35,549 bases of DNA from a virus: the IMG/VR virus record IMGVR_UViG_3300046454_000336, positions 1-35,549 of that record. One strand, 5' to 3'. The notes beneath the pieces were generated by a model. The model saw nothing but the letters and a program-made list of their open reading frames with translations, was not told the DNA's origin and made no database searches. The translations under genes and the position numbers were made by a program. Of this stretch, positions 20,973-29,079 are shown one piece after another (position 1 is the first letter of the stretch; each line of letters starts with the position of its first letter).

Positions 20973-22666
20973 TGGAATCGCTTCCCATTCAAATCCAAGG
21001 CTCCTGCGTTCTCTCCGAAGATGGCATTTTTCGCAATATGGCAAAAGCCTGCCTTCGCGGACTGCCGGAAATCACGCACATCCATTTGCCGAACACGACG
21101 GTCTTTTGTCTGGTGGGGTCCGGGCCGAGTCTCGCAACTCAACTGGAACTCTTGCGGGCGCTCCAGCATCAAGGCGCAAAGGTCATGGCAATCCGCGATG
21201 CGCACGACTATTTGATTGCCAACGGCCTGATCCCCGACTATGCGCTATCGGTGGATCCGCTGCCTTCCGCGGCGGACTGCTTCAAAGCGCCGCACCCCGA
21301 TGTCCACTATTTGATTTCCTCGCAGTCGGATGATGCGATGTTCGAATTCCTCAAAGGTGCGAATGTGACCCTCTGGCATGGCTATGTCAAGGAAGGCCAG
21401 ACCGAACCCAAGGGCAAGTTCCTGATTGGCGGCGCGACGACTTCCGGCTTGCGCGGTTTGGTCGTGGCCTATGTGCTCGGCTATCGGGATTTCCGGCTCT
21501 TTGGCCTCGATTCCTGCATGAACAAGGAAGGAATTCTGCGGATCAACGGCACGGGCCCTGGCGTCGATAAAGAAATCTTTCCGATTCAAATTGAACGCGG
21601 GGGGCGCGAATTCCACTGCAATGCCTCAATGGCGCTTCAGGCGCAGAACTTTCAGGATCTTTACGAACATCTCCCTGAAGCCACATTTACGGGATATGGC
21701 GATGGGTTGATTCAGGCCATCATCCTCCAGCGCAATGCCAATCGGAAACGGCTCGAGGCGATTCGCCCGATCACGAAGAATGATCGTGTATCCTTCATTC
21801 ATGCGGGAGGGCCGCAAATGGCCTCTTACCGCTATCGAGCGGCGATTCCGGCGCAATACCTGCGGGCCGAGATCAACGACTGGACGGCCTCCACCCTGAT
21901 TTTCAGCAAGCCGCTCCCGCATGAATTGATCCAAATGGCGGAAGCGCGTTTGAAAGGACAGCGGGTCGTCGTGGATTTCTGCGATGACCATTTCGAGTGG
22001 ATTCATTATCAAGAGGCTCTCCGGTTGGCCGATGTCCTCGTCTGCGGAACTACCGTCATGGCCGAGCGCATCAAAGCCTGCCGAAAATGGATCGATAAAC
22101 CCGAACCCATTGTGATTCCCGATCCGTGGGAGTTTCCCCTCCAAGCCCCTCACGCTGCCGGTTGGCGCACCTTGTGGTTTGGTCATGCTGTCAATCGTCC
22201 TTCACTGATGCGGATCTTGCCGGATCTGGAAGGCATGGATTTGCGGGTTGTCTCGAATTTCGAAGGAGCGATCCCGTGGTCGATGGAAACGCTGTATCAT
22301 GAGCTGACCCTTGCCGATATTGTGGTCATGCCGGCGAGTGACACCTATAAAGGCGCGAATCGCACGGTGGAGGCCGTTCGCAGCGGTTGTTTTGTGATTG
22401 CCGAACCCCATCCGGCGATTGCCGATATTCCCGGAATCTATATTGGAAATATCAAGGAAGGAATCGAATGGCTGAAACAGCAACCCCTCTTGGAAGTCCA
22501 CCGCCGAATTTCTATGGCTCAGAAATACGTGACGGACGCATTCTCGCCCTCAACAGTGGCATCTGCATGGAAGACTGCTATCGGGTCGCCTACAACCTTG
22601 GAAGTGGTCGAAGTCCCTGGCCCGGATGGACCAATGTCGATATCGCCGGAAGTGGCGCGGATTTAG
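20972..22666 (+). CDS. DUF115/Maf-like protein fused to a GT-B glycosyltransferase
   Basis: 564 residues, two domains. Residues about 40-260 look like the DUF115 (Maf/MptE-like) fold: V-F-C-L-V-G-S-G-P-S-L (44-54), A-H-D-Y-L-I-A-N-G-L-I-P-D, S-V-D-P and G-G-A-T-T-S-G-L-R-G. Residues about 265-540 look like a GT4-type glycosyltransferase: FIHAGGPQMASYRYR, V-V-D-F-C-D-D, the P-D-P-W-E-F-P loop and E-A-V-R-S-G-C-F-V-I-A-E near the C-terminus. In bacteria Maf proteins add nonulosonic acids to flagellin. Here modification of a virion or host glycan is inferred. The C-terminus overlaps the next gene by up to 199 bases. Confidence 0.75.
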   Translation: MESLPIQIQGSCVLSEDGIFRNMAKACLRGLPEITHIHLPNTTVFCLVGSGPSLATQLELLRALQHQGAKVMAIRDAHDYLIANGLIPDYALSVDPLPSAADCFKAPHPDVHYLISSQSDDAMFEFLKGANVTLWHGYVKEGQTEPKGKFLIGGATTSGLRGLVVAYVLGYRDFRLFGLDSCMNKEGILRINGTGPGVDKEIFPIQIERGGREFHCNASMALQAQNFQDLYEHLPEATFTGYGDGLIQAIILQRNANRKRLEAIRPITKNDRVSFIHAGGPQMASYRYRAAIPAQYLRAEINDWTASTLIFSKPLPHELIQMAEARLKGQRVVVDFCDDHFEWIHYQEALRLADVLVCGTTVMAERIKACRKWIDKPEPIVIPDPWEFPLQAPHAAGWRTLWFGHAVNRPSLMRILPDLEGMDLRVVSNFEGAIPWSMETLYHELTLADIVVMPASDTYKGANRTVEAVRSGCFVIAEPHPAIADIPGIYIGNIKEGIEWLKQQPLLEVHRRISMAQKYVTDAFSPSTVASAWKTAIGSPTTLEVVEVPGPDGPMSISPEVARI

Positions 22667-23073
22667 AATCCGATCTCCGGAAGCTGCCCATCGAGAGCGA
22701 TTCTGCCGATGCGGTGGCGGCGATTCACGTCTTGGAGCATTTTTATCAATGGGAAGCCGAACCATTGCTTCGGGAATGGCGGCGCATCCTCAAGCCCGGG
22801 GGCGTCTTGATTCTGGAAATGCCCTCGATGGATAAAGTCTTCAGTTACATCGCGCACTGCGTGAAAACCAAGGAAGATATTTTCGACTTCATGACCATGA
22901 ACGCCTTTTATGGAGATCCGAAGCACGAAGATCCGATGATGACGCACAAGTGGGGCTATTTCAAAAACTCGATTCTGGATCTCTTGGAGAAGGTCGGGAT
23001 GCGGAATATCGTCTTCCCGGAAGTGCGCTATCATTTTCGTTTTCGCGATTTGCGTGTCGAATGCAACAAGTAA
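22468..23073 (+). CDS. SAM-dependent methyltransferase (class I)
   Basis: 201 residues from the ATG at 22468, which follows AAGGAAGGA; a second start at 22567 is possible. Motif I is Y-N-L-G-S-G-R-S-P (about 42-50), then W-T-N-V-D-I with the acidic ribose-binding residue, A-D-A-V-A-A-I-H-V-L-E-H-F (80-92) and I-L-K-P-G-G-V-L-I-L-E. This is the Methyltransf_11 pattern found in sugar and glycan clusters. The target is unknown; a sugar or lipid carrier is more likely than DNA given the neighbours. It overlaps the preceding gene by 199 bases. Confidence 0.75.
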   Translation: MAETATPLGSPPPNFYGSEIRDGRILALNSGICMEDCYRVAYNLGSGRSPWPGWTNVDIAGSGADLESDLRKLPIESDSADAVAAIHVLEHFYQWEAEPLLREWRRILKPGGVLILEMPSMDKVFSYIAHCVKTKEDIFDFMTMNAFYGDPKHEDPMMTHKWGYFKNSILDLLEKVGMRNIVFPEVRYHFRFRDLRVECNK

Positions 23074-23969
23074 AGACCGCGTTTTATGATTTGCAAATCT
23101 GTCCGGTCACATGGAGTTTCGCCGATGCGATCCTTCGGGCCAAGGATGCCGGATGCCAGCGATTCGTGATTGTGGATGGACAGCGCCATGCCAAGTTGAC
23201 TCACTTTCCGCCCCATGAAGTGAAAATGCGGATCAATAGCATTGCCCGTCCCCTGATTGCCAATGCGGGCATGGAATATGTCTTCATCAAGAATCGCGAG
23301 GATGTGATTCGGATTTGGAGCAAAGACTGTTATCCCCGATGGTACAAACCGCACATGCCCAAGCGGGCTTACCGCGGAACGACGGTCAGCAGCCGCGTAG
23401 AAGTCAAATCCCGCTTTCAGCCGAATCCGGATCTCATGCAACAGTTGCGAACCGAATATGGCAATCCGATAGTCATGACAATCCGGCAGCAACGCTTCCA
23501 GCCCGAACGCAATGCGAACATCCCGGAATGGATTGCGGCAGGACAGGAATTGGAACGTCAGGGTTTCTCGGTCGTGATTGTCCCGGATTTCGAGAACCCA
23601 AACACCGAGTTTGGTGGTCTGCGGGTTTGCCGCCAAGCGGCATCGAATATGGAATTGCGGCTGGCCTTGATGCACACCGCGATGGTGAATTTTTTCGGCT
23701 CGAATGGTCCGGTTGCCATCGCCATCAGCGATGAGCGGATTCCCGCGATTTATATCCACTGGCTATTTCCCGACTGTGCCAATAGCAATGCGGATCTCCT
23801 CGCCTTGATGGGGTTCTTTGAAGGCCAGCAGCCGGAAGGATTCGGGCCGAATCAGTGGATTGCATGGTCTACCGATAATCGCGAAGGCATTCTGGAATCG
23901 TTCCGCCAATGGTGCGCTTTGAACCCAGAAAGGGTAGAATCGGCGCGAACAATGGAGTGCGTGAAATGA
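23061..23969 (+). CDS. Probable glycosyltransferase-like protein of unknown family
   Basis: 302 residues; ATG at 23061, 13 bases inside the methyltransferase gene. The N-terminal part has a Rossmann-like start (AFYDLQICPVTWSF), the middle P-I-V-M-T-I-R-Q-Q-R-F, and the C-terminal part has F-G-G-L-R-V-C-R-Q-A-A-S-N and N-F-F-G-S-N-G-P-V-A-I-A, reminiscent of the donor-binding half of GT9/heptosyltransferase-type proteins. I do not recognise a precise family; the sugar role comes mainly from context. It ends in ATGA with the next gene. Confidence 0.55.
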   Translation: MQQVKTAFYDLQICPVTWSFADAILRAKDAGCQRFVIVDGQRHAKLTHFPPHEVKMRINSIARPLIANAGMEYVFIKNREDVIRIWSKDCYPRWYKPHMPKRAYRGTTVSSRVEVKSRFQPNPDLMQQLRTEYGNPIVMTIRQQRFQPERNANIPEWIAAGQELERQGFSVVIVPDFENPNTEFGGLRVCRQAASNMELRLALMHTAMVNFFGSNGPVAIAISDERIPAIYIHWLFPDCANSNADLLALMGFFEGQQPEGFGPNQWIAWSTDNREGILESFRQWCALNPERVESARTMECVK

Positions 23970-24148
23970 GCTTAATGACAGTCGGAGAATTGAGGTTCGA
24001 GCAGGATCTCTGGATTCTCATGGTGGAATCCTCCTGCGGACACAACTGGATGCTGTTTTATCCGAAGGATCACAAGCCGGGAGAAAATGAGATTCAGGTG
24101 CAATTGGAGCATGCGAAATTGACTCCATGTAAGGCGTGCACGAAATGA
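23966..24148 (+). CDS. Small Cys-containing protein in the glycan island
   Basis: 60 residues from the ATG at 23966 (ATGA overlap). Two cysteines occur at S-S-C-G-H (about 23-25) and a C-K-A-C pair near the C-terminus, so a zinc site is possible. It is beta-rich between them (WMLFYPKDH). Its place between two probable glycosyltransferases, with overlaps on both sides, marks it as part of the same translation unit. Function unknown. Confidence 0.55.
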   Translation: MSLMTVGELRFEQDLWILMVESSCGHNWMLFYPKDHKPGENEIQVQLEHAKLTPCKACTK

Positions 24149-24801
24149 ATGAGCGACTAAGGATTTTCATCGGCATGGACAAGCGGCAACCGATTGCCTA
24201 TAACGTCCTGCGTTCATCCATTGAGAATCATGCTTCGGCTCCAGTTGATATCCAGCCGCTCAATATCGACTTCATTCCCATGAAGCGAAGGGGCCTTACT
24301 GATTTTTCATTCACGCGCTATATGGTTCCATTTCTCTGCGAATATTCCGGATCTGCGCTGTTCATGGATGCCGACATGATTGTGCGCGATGACATTTATA
24401 AACTTCCGCCGATTGTTCAAATGGATTATGCCGTTTCTGTTGTAAAGAATCCAAGGCGCTTCGAATGGTCGAGCTTGATGTATTTCAATTGCAATGATTG
24501 TCGCGCTCTCACGCCAGAACTAATTGAACGCGGAATTCCGCAGAACTTCGATTGGTCGAAATGGGGAGTTGGCGAACTTCCGACAGAGTGGAACCATCTC
24601 GTCGGTTATGACGAACCAAATCCGAATTCAAAGATCGTGCATTTTTCGATGGGCATCCCCATATGGAAGGAAACCGCAGGCTGCGAGTTTGCCGAAGAAT
24701 GGCGCGATACGTTCCGCCGCATGAACTCCTCCGTGAGCTTTCAGGAACTCATGGGGCGCAGCGTCCATGTGCCGCATTTGGATAAGCTGGTGGCGAAGTG
24801 A
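24145..24801 (+). CDS. GT8-like glycosyltransferase
   Basis: 218 residues. The ATG at 24145 overlaps the previous stop by ATGA. The GT-A features are F-I-G-M-D (8-12, start of the nucleotide-sugar fold), F-T-R-Y-M-V-P (56-62) and the D-x-D motif in F-M-D-A-D-M (73-78), where two Asp bind metal and the nucleotide sugar. Y-F-N-C-N-D (115 onwards) and V-H-F-S-M-G-I-P (about 171) fit the GT8 layout. Acceptor and sugar are unknown. The stop overlaps the next GTG. Confidence 0.75.
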   Translation: MNERLRIFIGMDKRQPIAYNVLRSSIENHASAPVDIQPLNIDFIPMKRRGLTDFSFTRYMVPFLCEYSGSALFMDADMIVRDDIYKLPPIVQMDYAVSVVKNPRRFEWSSLMYFNCNDCRALTPELIERGIPQNFDWSKWGVGELPTEWNHLVGYDEPNPNSKIVHFSMGIPIWKETAGCEFAEEWRDTFRRMNSSVSFQELMGRSVHVPHLDKLVAK

Positions 24802-25562
24802 GCATCGTTCTTCCCTCCATCATGACCACCGAAGAGCGCCATGCGCAGATGGCGGCGGCACTCCGAACCGGGTTACCCTTCCTCCGAAAGCTGGGCCAAT
24901 TTCATGACCAATGGATCAATATTGTCTGCTATGGCCCATCGCTGGTGGAAACATGGCATGACATTAACCGCCGTGATTATCTTCCGATTCTTACCGTCTC
25001 TGGTGCGCATGATTTCCTGATCCGGCGAGGACTCACGCCCAGCATTCATGTGCATATTGATCCCCGACCCTATCAGAAGGAAATGCTGGAACTGCCCACT
25101 CCCTCCACGCGGTATCTCATGGCAACCGTATGCCCGCCGGATTTCTGGCTGGTCTTGGCGGGGTTCCATACCGAACTGTGGCATCTCATCAATGATGATG
25201 AAACCGTCGAATGGCTGCATCTTCATCATCCCGAAGGCATGAAGTCCGCCATCGGCGGCGGCTCGACTGTGGGGCAGCGGGCCATGAATGTCGCTGCGGC
25301 TCTGGGATTCCGACGATTCCGGGTTTATGGCATGGATTTCTCATTTGGGGATCACCATTGGGCAGGTCCGCATCCGGGCAATGATGAACCGATCATTCAG
25401 GTCGGGCTTGGCAACAAAACTTACACGACGACACCGCATCTATGGAAAGCCGCACGCGAGATGATGGACTTTCTTGGCTCTGCGGATGTTGAAGTCGAAT
25501 TTCACGGGGACGGTTTAATGCAGGATGCCGCCCGAACACTTCAGAAAGGTAAAATCCGATGA
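24798..25562 (+). CDS. DUF115/Maf-like protein (second copy, single domain)
   Basis: 254 residues from the GTG at 24798 (GTGA overlap); an in-frame ATG at 24822 is the alternative. The motifs repeat those of the 20972 protein: N-I-V-C-Y-G-P-S-L (41-49), V-S-G-A-H-D-F-L-I-R-R-G-L-T-P (about 68-82), H-I-D-P, then G-G-G-S-T-V-G-Q-R-A and F-R-V-Y-G-M-D. This is the DUF115 fold without a fused glycosyltransferase. It probably acts on the same glycan as the other island genes. Ends in ATGA with the next gene. Confidence 0.7.
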   Translation: MSIVLPSIMTTEERHAQMAAALRTGLPFLRKLGQFHDQWINIVCYGPSLVETWHDINRRDYLPILTVSGAHDFLIRRGLTPSIHVHIDPRPYQKEMLELPTPSTRYLMATVCPPDFWLVLAGFHTELWHLINDDETVEWLHLHHPEGMKSAIGGGSTVGQRAMNVAAALGFRRFRVYGMDFSFGDHHWAGPHPGNDEPIIQVGLGNKTYTTTPHLWKAAREMMDFLGSADVEVEFHGDGLMQDAARTLQKGKIR

Positions 25563-26164
25563 GTAGCGAAATGATTGCGGCCTGGACGAATGCGAATTTT
25601 CACGATGACCACAGCGGCAAGCTGATTGTCTTTTTCCATCAGTTCCAGAAAAAGATGACCCATCAATCTGAACTCGAAGGCCGTCCGGTTTTCAAAGAAG
25701 TCACTTATATCACCAAGATCGTTCCCGGAACCAATGGGCATACGGTGGACCGGGAGATCCGTCAGGCCGATAAAGAGGAGTTCGCGGAAAAGTGGGAATA
25801 TTATCAGCGGACGCAGCAGAACAAGGTGACGGGCATTCCGCTGGATTACTGGCCCGCGCTGACGGACAACCAGAAGATCACCTATAAGGCATCCAATATC
25901 CAGACGGTCGAGCAGTTCGCCAATCTCTCCGATGGCACCTGTCAGCAGTTGGGAGCCGGAACGCTGGACCTGCGTCGAAAGGCACAAATTTTCGTTGAGG
26001 CTGGTAAAGATGCCGAACTCCTTGGTACAGTGCGGGCGGAAGCCGAAAAGCGGGAGCAGGCGCTCAATGACAAACTCGCTGCATTGGAAGCGAAACTCGA
26101 AGCGATGACGGCCGGCGGCGAAGCCAAGCGCGGCCCCGGTCGCCCGCCGAATCCGAAGGAGTAG
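25559..26164 (+). CDS. Conserved phage protein with a basic tail
   Basis: 201 residues. The N-terminal 80 residues are beta-rich (FEKPVFKEVTYI-type strands), the middle is helical with W-x-Y-Y-Q-R-T, and the C-terminal 50 residues form a charged coiled coil (KREQALNDKLAALEAKLEAM) ending in R-G-P-G-R-P-P, an AT-hook-like patch. Proteins with this layout sit before the head-tail adaptor gene in several environmental podoviruses from memory; the role is probably structural or in assembly. Confidence 0.6.
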   Translation: MSSEMIAAWTNANFHDDHSGKLIVFFHQFQKKMTHQSELEGRPVFKEVTYITKIVPGTNGHTVDREIRQADKEEFAEKWEYYQRTQQNKVTGIPLDYWPALTDNQKITYKASNIQTVEQFANLSDGTCQQLGAGTLDLRRKAQIFVEAGKDAELLGTVRAEAEKREQALNDKLAALEAKLEAMTAGGEAKRGPGRPPNPKE

Positions 26165-26165
26165 C

Positions 26166-27080
26166 ATGGCTTACACGTTGCTGCAACTGGTCGATCAATC
26201 CTCGGGAGAGATGGGATTGCTTCAACCCGCATCCGTGATTGGATCGTCCGCCAACCAGACGATTCAAATGCTGGCATTGGTGCAGCGATTGGGCAAAGAC
26301 CTGATTCGGGAGTTCGAATGGAACAAGGCGGTCAAAGCCTATATCTTCCAGACCACCGCCGCGACCGTCCTGACGGGCACGACCACGAGCGCATCGAAAG
26401 TCGTGACAGGGCTATCCAGCACGACTGCCCTTTCGGTGGGCAATGTCATCACGGGCACGGGCATTCTCGCCTATACCGAAATTGCCTCGATTGATTCTTC
26501 CACCCAGATCACGATGAATGTTCCAGCTACAGCTTCGGGTTCGGTCAGCCTGACTTTTGCCGTGCAGGATTATGCGATGCCGACCGATTACGACCGGATG
26601 ATCTCGGATACGAACTGGGACCGCACGAATCACTGGCGCAATCTGGGAACGAAGTCCTCGCAGGAGTGGCAGACGCTTCAGGGCGGTCTGATCTCGACTG
26701 GTCCGCGTGAACGCTATCGGATTTACAACGGCAACATGCGGATCTTCACCGCCGTCACATCCTCGCTGAATATCTCATTCGAATATGTCTCACGATTCTG
26801 GGTGCTGGCCTCCGGGGGGACGGCGGCAACGAAATCGGAGTTTTCTCTCGATTCCGATACCTGCATCTTCCACGACAACCTCATGACGGCGGGGCTGAAA
26901 TACTATTTTCTCCGTGCCAAGAAGCTCGACTTCATTGCGGAGATGATGGAATTTCAGGAAATCCTCTCCGCCTGCAAGGCTCAGGATGTGCCGCAGCCGA
27001 CACAGAGTTTGGCACCGGAAGCCATTCCGCCTTATGTGGGGCCGTGGTCGGTGCCTGACGGATCGTGGCCAACTCAATGA
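26166..27080 (+). CDS. Head-to-tail adaptor / tail tubular A-type protein with an Ig-like insert
   Basis: 304 residues. Helical N- and C-terminal parts (QMLALVQRLGKDLIREFEW; MEFQEILSACKAQD) enclose a Thr/Ser-rich beta insert (about 60-130: TTTSASKVVTGLSSTTALSV onwards), as in many podoviral adaptors with an Ig-like domain. The Y-A-M-P-T-D-Y-D-R motif (137-145) is typical of this family. It would sit between portal and nozzle. The end overlaps the start of the HNH gene by four bases (ATGA). Confidence 0.75.
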   Translation: MAYTLLQLVDQSSGEMGLLQPASVIGSSANQTIQMLALVQRLGKDLIREFEWNKAVKAYIFQTTAATVLTGTTTSASKVVTGLSSTTALSVGNVITGTGILAYTEIASIDSSTQITMNVPATASGSVSLTFAVQDYAMPTDYDRMISDTNWDRTNHWRNLGTKSSQEWQTLQGGLISTGPRERYRIYNGNMRIFTAVTSSLNISFEYVSRFWVLASGGTAATKSEFSLDSDTCIFHDNLMTAGLKYYFLRAKKLDFIAEMMEFQEILSACKAQDVPQPTQSLAPEAIPPYVGPWSVPDGSWPTQ

Positions 27081-27532
27081 CAACAAAGCACTTAGCACTA
27101 GCACCTGAAATCAGATTCGAACGATTCATTGAGAAGATTCCATTCTCCGAATGTTGGATTTGGACTGGTCAGACCATGAACAGCGGTTATGGGAACTTTG
27201 GCATTGCAAAGCATGTCTCCGATGGTGCTCATCGCTATTCCTATCGGATCTATAAGGGTGAAATTCCCGAAGGGCTATTTGTCTGTCATACCTGCAATGA
27301 AAAGCTGTGCGTTAATCCCCGCCATCTCTATGCGGCCACTTGTCTACAAAATACCCGCGATGCCCAGCGAGATAATCTGCTCGCAAAGCAATTAAATCCC
27401 GAAAAAGTCTTAACAATTCGACGACTTCGCAAAGAAGGCTGGAAGCAAAAAGCCATTGCCAGAGAAGTTGGTTGCGGAAAATCAATGATCCAGTTTGTAT
27501 TAAGCGGTCATTCTTGGTCCCACATCCAATGA
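27077..27532 (+). CDS. HNH endonuclease inserted between adaptor and nozzle genes
   Basis: 151 residues from the ATG at 27077. HNH_3-type motifs: W-I-W-T-G (27-31), G-A-H-R-Y-S-Y (50-56), V-C-H-T-C (69-73) and C-V-N-P-R-H-L (78-84). The C-terminal 40 residues contain a helix-turn-helix (RLRKEGWKQKAIAREVGCGK) likely to position it on DNA. It is richer in A+T than its neighbours. Both junctions are ATGA overlaps (27077-27080 and 27529-27532), so it sits in the reading order without disturbing either neighbour. Free-standing homing endonuclease. Confidence 0.85.
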   Translation: MTTKHLALAPEIRFERFIEKIPFSECWIWTGQTMNSGYGNFGIAKHVSDGAHRYSYRIYKGEIPEGLFVCHTCNEKLCVNPRHLYAATCLQNTRDAQRDNLLAKQLNPEKVLTIRRLRKEGWKQKAIAREVGCGKSMIQFVLSGHSWSHIQ

Positions 27533-29079
27533 TCTCCGGCACCCTCAAGCAGCCACGCCCGCAGGCTCAGGTTGTCTCCATTGCGGCCCCAGTCCGTGGC
27601 TGGAACGCAAAAGATGCTCTGGGCGATATGGACCCTCTCGATGCCATAACGCTCCAGAACTTCTGGCCCGGCACCAACAGCGTCATCCTCCGCAATGGCT
27701 ATACTCAGCACGTCACCGGCATCACCGGTCAGGTGGAAACGCTGATGGAATATTCGGGCGGTTCCACCAGCACCTTGTTCGGCGCAGCCGGATCAAAGAT
27801 TTACGATGTCACCACGGCGGGCGCAGTGGGTGGGGCTTCCAAATCCTCGATGACCAATGCGCGGTTTCAGTATACGAATTTCACGAATGCCGCGGGCTCG
27901 ACATTTCTTCTCGCGGTGAATGGGCAGGATAAGCTGATCGGTTGGACCGGTTCGGCATGGTATGTCGATGGTGATGGATCGCATGACATCACGGGCATCG
28001 ATACGGCAGCATGCAGCAACATTGAAGTCTTCAAGCGGCGAATCTGGCTGATTCCGAATGCCTCGCTCAAGGCATGGTATTTGCCGATTGATGCGATCTC
28101 GGGAGCGGCGACCGCCCTGGATATGTCCTCGATTGCGCAGTTGGGTGGCTATATCATCGCGGCGATGACATGGACGATGGATGCCGGGTATGGCATCGAT
28201 GACATGCTGGCCTTCATCACCAATCAAGGCGAAGTGATGATTTGGAGGCTGACCGATCCCACCGCCCCGACTGGGATTTCGCTGATTGGCGTCTTCCAGA
28301 TTGGCGCTCCGATTGGGCGGCGCTGCTATGTCAAATATGCAGGCGATTTGCTGATCATCACGCAGGATGGTCTGGTTCCGATGTCGGGCGCGATTCAAAG
28401 TTCGCGCTTGAATCCTCGAGTGAGCATTACCGATCAGATCCAATATGCGGTGAGCGCGGCGGTGGATCAGTACTCCTCCCATTTCGGTTGGCAGATTTTG
28501 CCTTATCCGAAAGGCAACCAGCTTTATCTGAATGTGCCGATTGCGGAAGGTTCTTCGCAGCAGCAGTATGTCCAGAACAATATCACGAAGGCATGGTGCA
28601 ACTTCACGAACTGGGCGGCAAACTGCTGGGAACTGTTCCGCGATGATCCCTACTTCGGTGGCAATGGATTTGTGGGCAAAGCCTGGAATGGAACCACCGA
28701 TGCCGGCGCGGCGATTCCCGGATTCGCGCTTCAGGCGTTTCAGACGTGGGGCGGGGCGGCCCAGAAGCAGTGCAAAATGATCCGTTTTCATCTCAGCAGC
28801 GATGGAAGTCCGGAAATCTATGGTAATGTCAACGTCGATTACGACCTGAGCGATTCATCGGCGCAGTTATCGGCGGGAACTGGCGGCACGGGTGCACTCT
28901 GGGATTCGGCCTTATGGGATGTCGGACTATGGGGATCGGGACTGGAATCGCAGGCATTTTGGCAGGGTGCAACGGGAATTGGGTATGCCTTTGCGCCGAT
29001 CCTGAAGTCCTCGACCAATGGGATTCAGTTGCAATGGGTTTCGACGGATTTGATGTTTGAGCGCGGAGGCGCGTTGTAA
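27529..29079 (+). CDS. Tail nozzle / tail tubular B-type protein
   Basis: 516 residues from the ATG at 27529, overlapping the HNH stop. The N-terminus (A-P-V-R-G-W-N-A-K-D and L-Q-N-F-W-P) and repeated beta segments (TLFGAAGSKIYDVT, FLLAVNGQDKLIGW, KRRIWLIPNASLKAWYLP) fit the beta-propeller-like nozzle family of podoviruses. A GIGYAFAPILKSS segment lies near the end. It would close the tail tube after the adaptor. No truncation seen. Confidence 0.75.
   Translation: MISGTLKQPRPQAQVVSIAAPVRGWNAKDALGDMDPLDAITLQNFWPGTNSVILRNGYTQHVTGITGQVETLMEYSGGSTSTLFGAAGSKIYDVTTAGAVGGASKSSMTNARFQYTNFTNAAGSTFLLAVNGQDKLIGWTGSAWYVDGDGSHDITGIDTAACSNIEVFKRRIWLIPNASLKAWYLPIDAISGAATALDMSSIAQLGGYIIAAMTWTMDAGYGIDDMLAFITNQGEVMIWRLTDPTAPTGISLIGVFQIGAPIGRRCYVKYAGDLLIITQDGLVPMSGAIQSSRLNPRVSITDQIQYAVSAAVDQYSSHFGWQILPYPKGNQLYLNVPIAEGSSQQQYVQNNITKAWCNFTNWAANCWELFRDDPYFGGNGFVGKAWNGTTDAGAAIPGFALQAFQTWGGAAQKQCKMIRFHLSSDGSPEIYGNVNVDYDLSDSSAQLSAGTGGTGALWDSALWDVGLWGSGLESQAFWQGATGIGYAFAPILKSSTNGIQLQWVSTDLMFERGGAL

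Noticed and set aside
27793-28791. 332-codon open frame on the minus strand
   Set aside because: Antisense to the nozzle gene with no support of its own.
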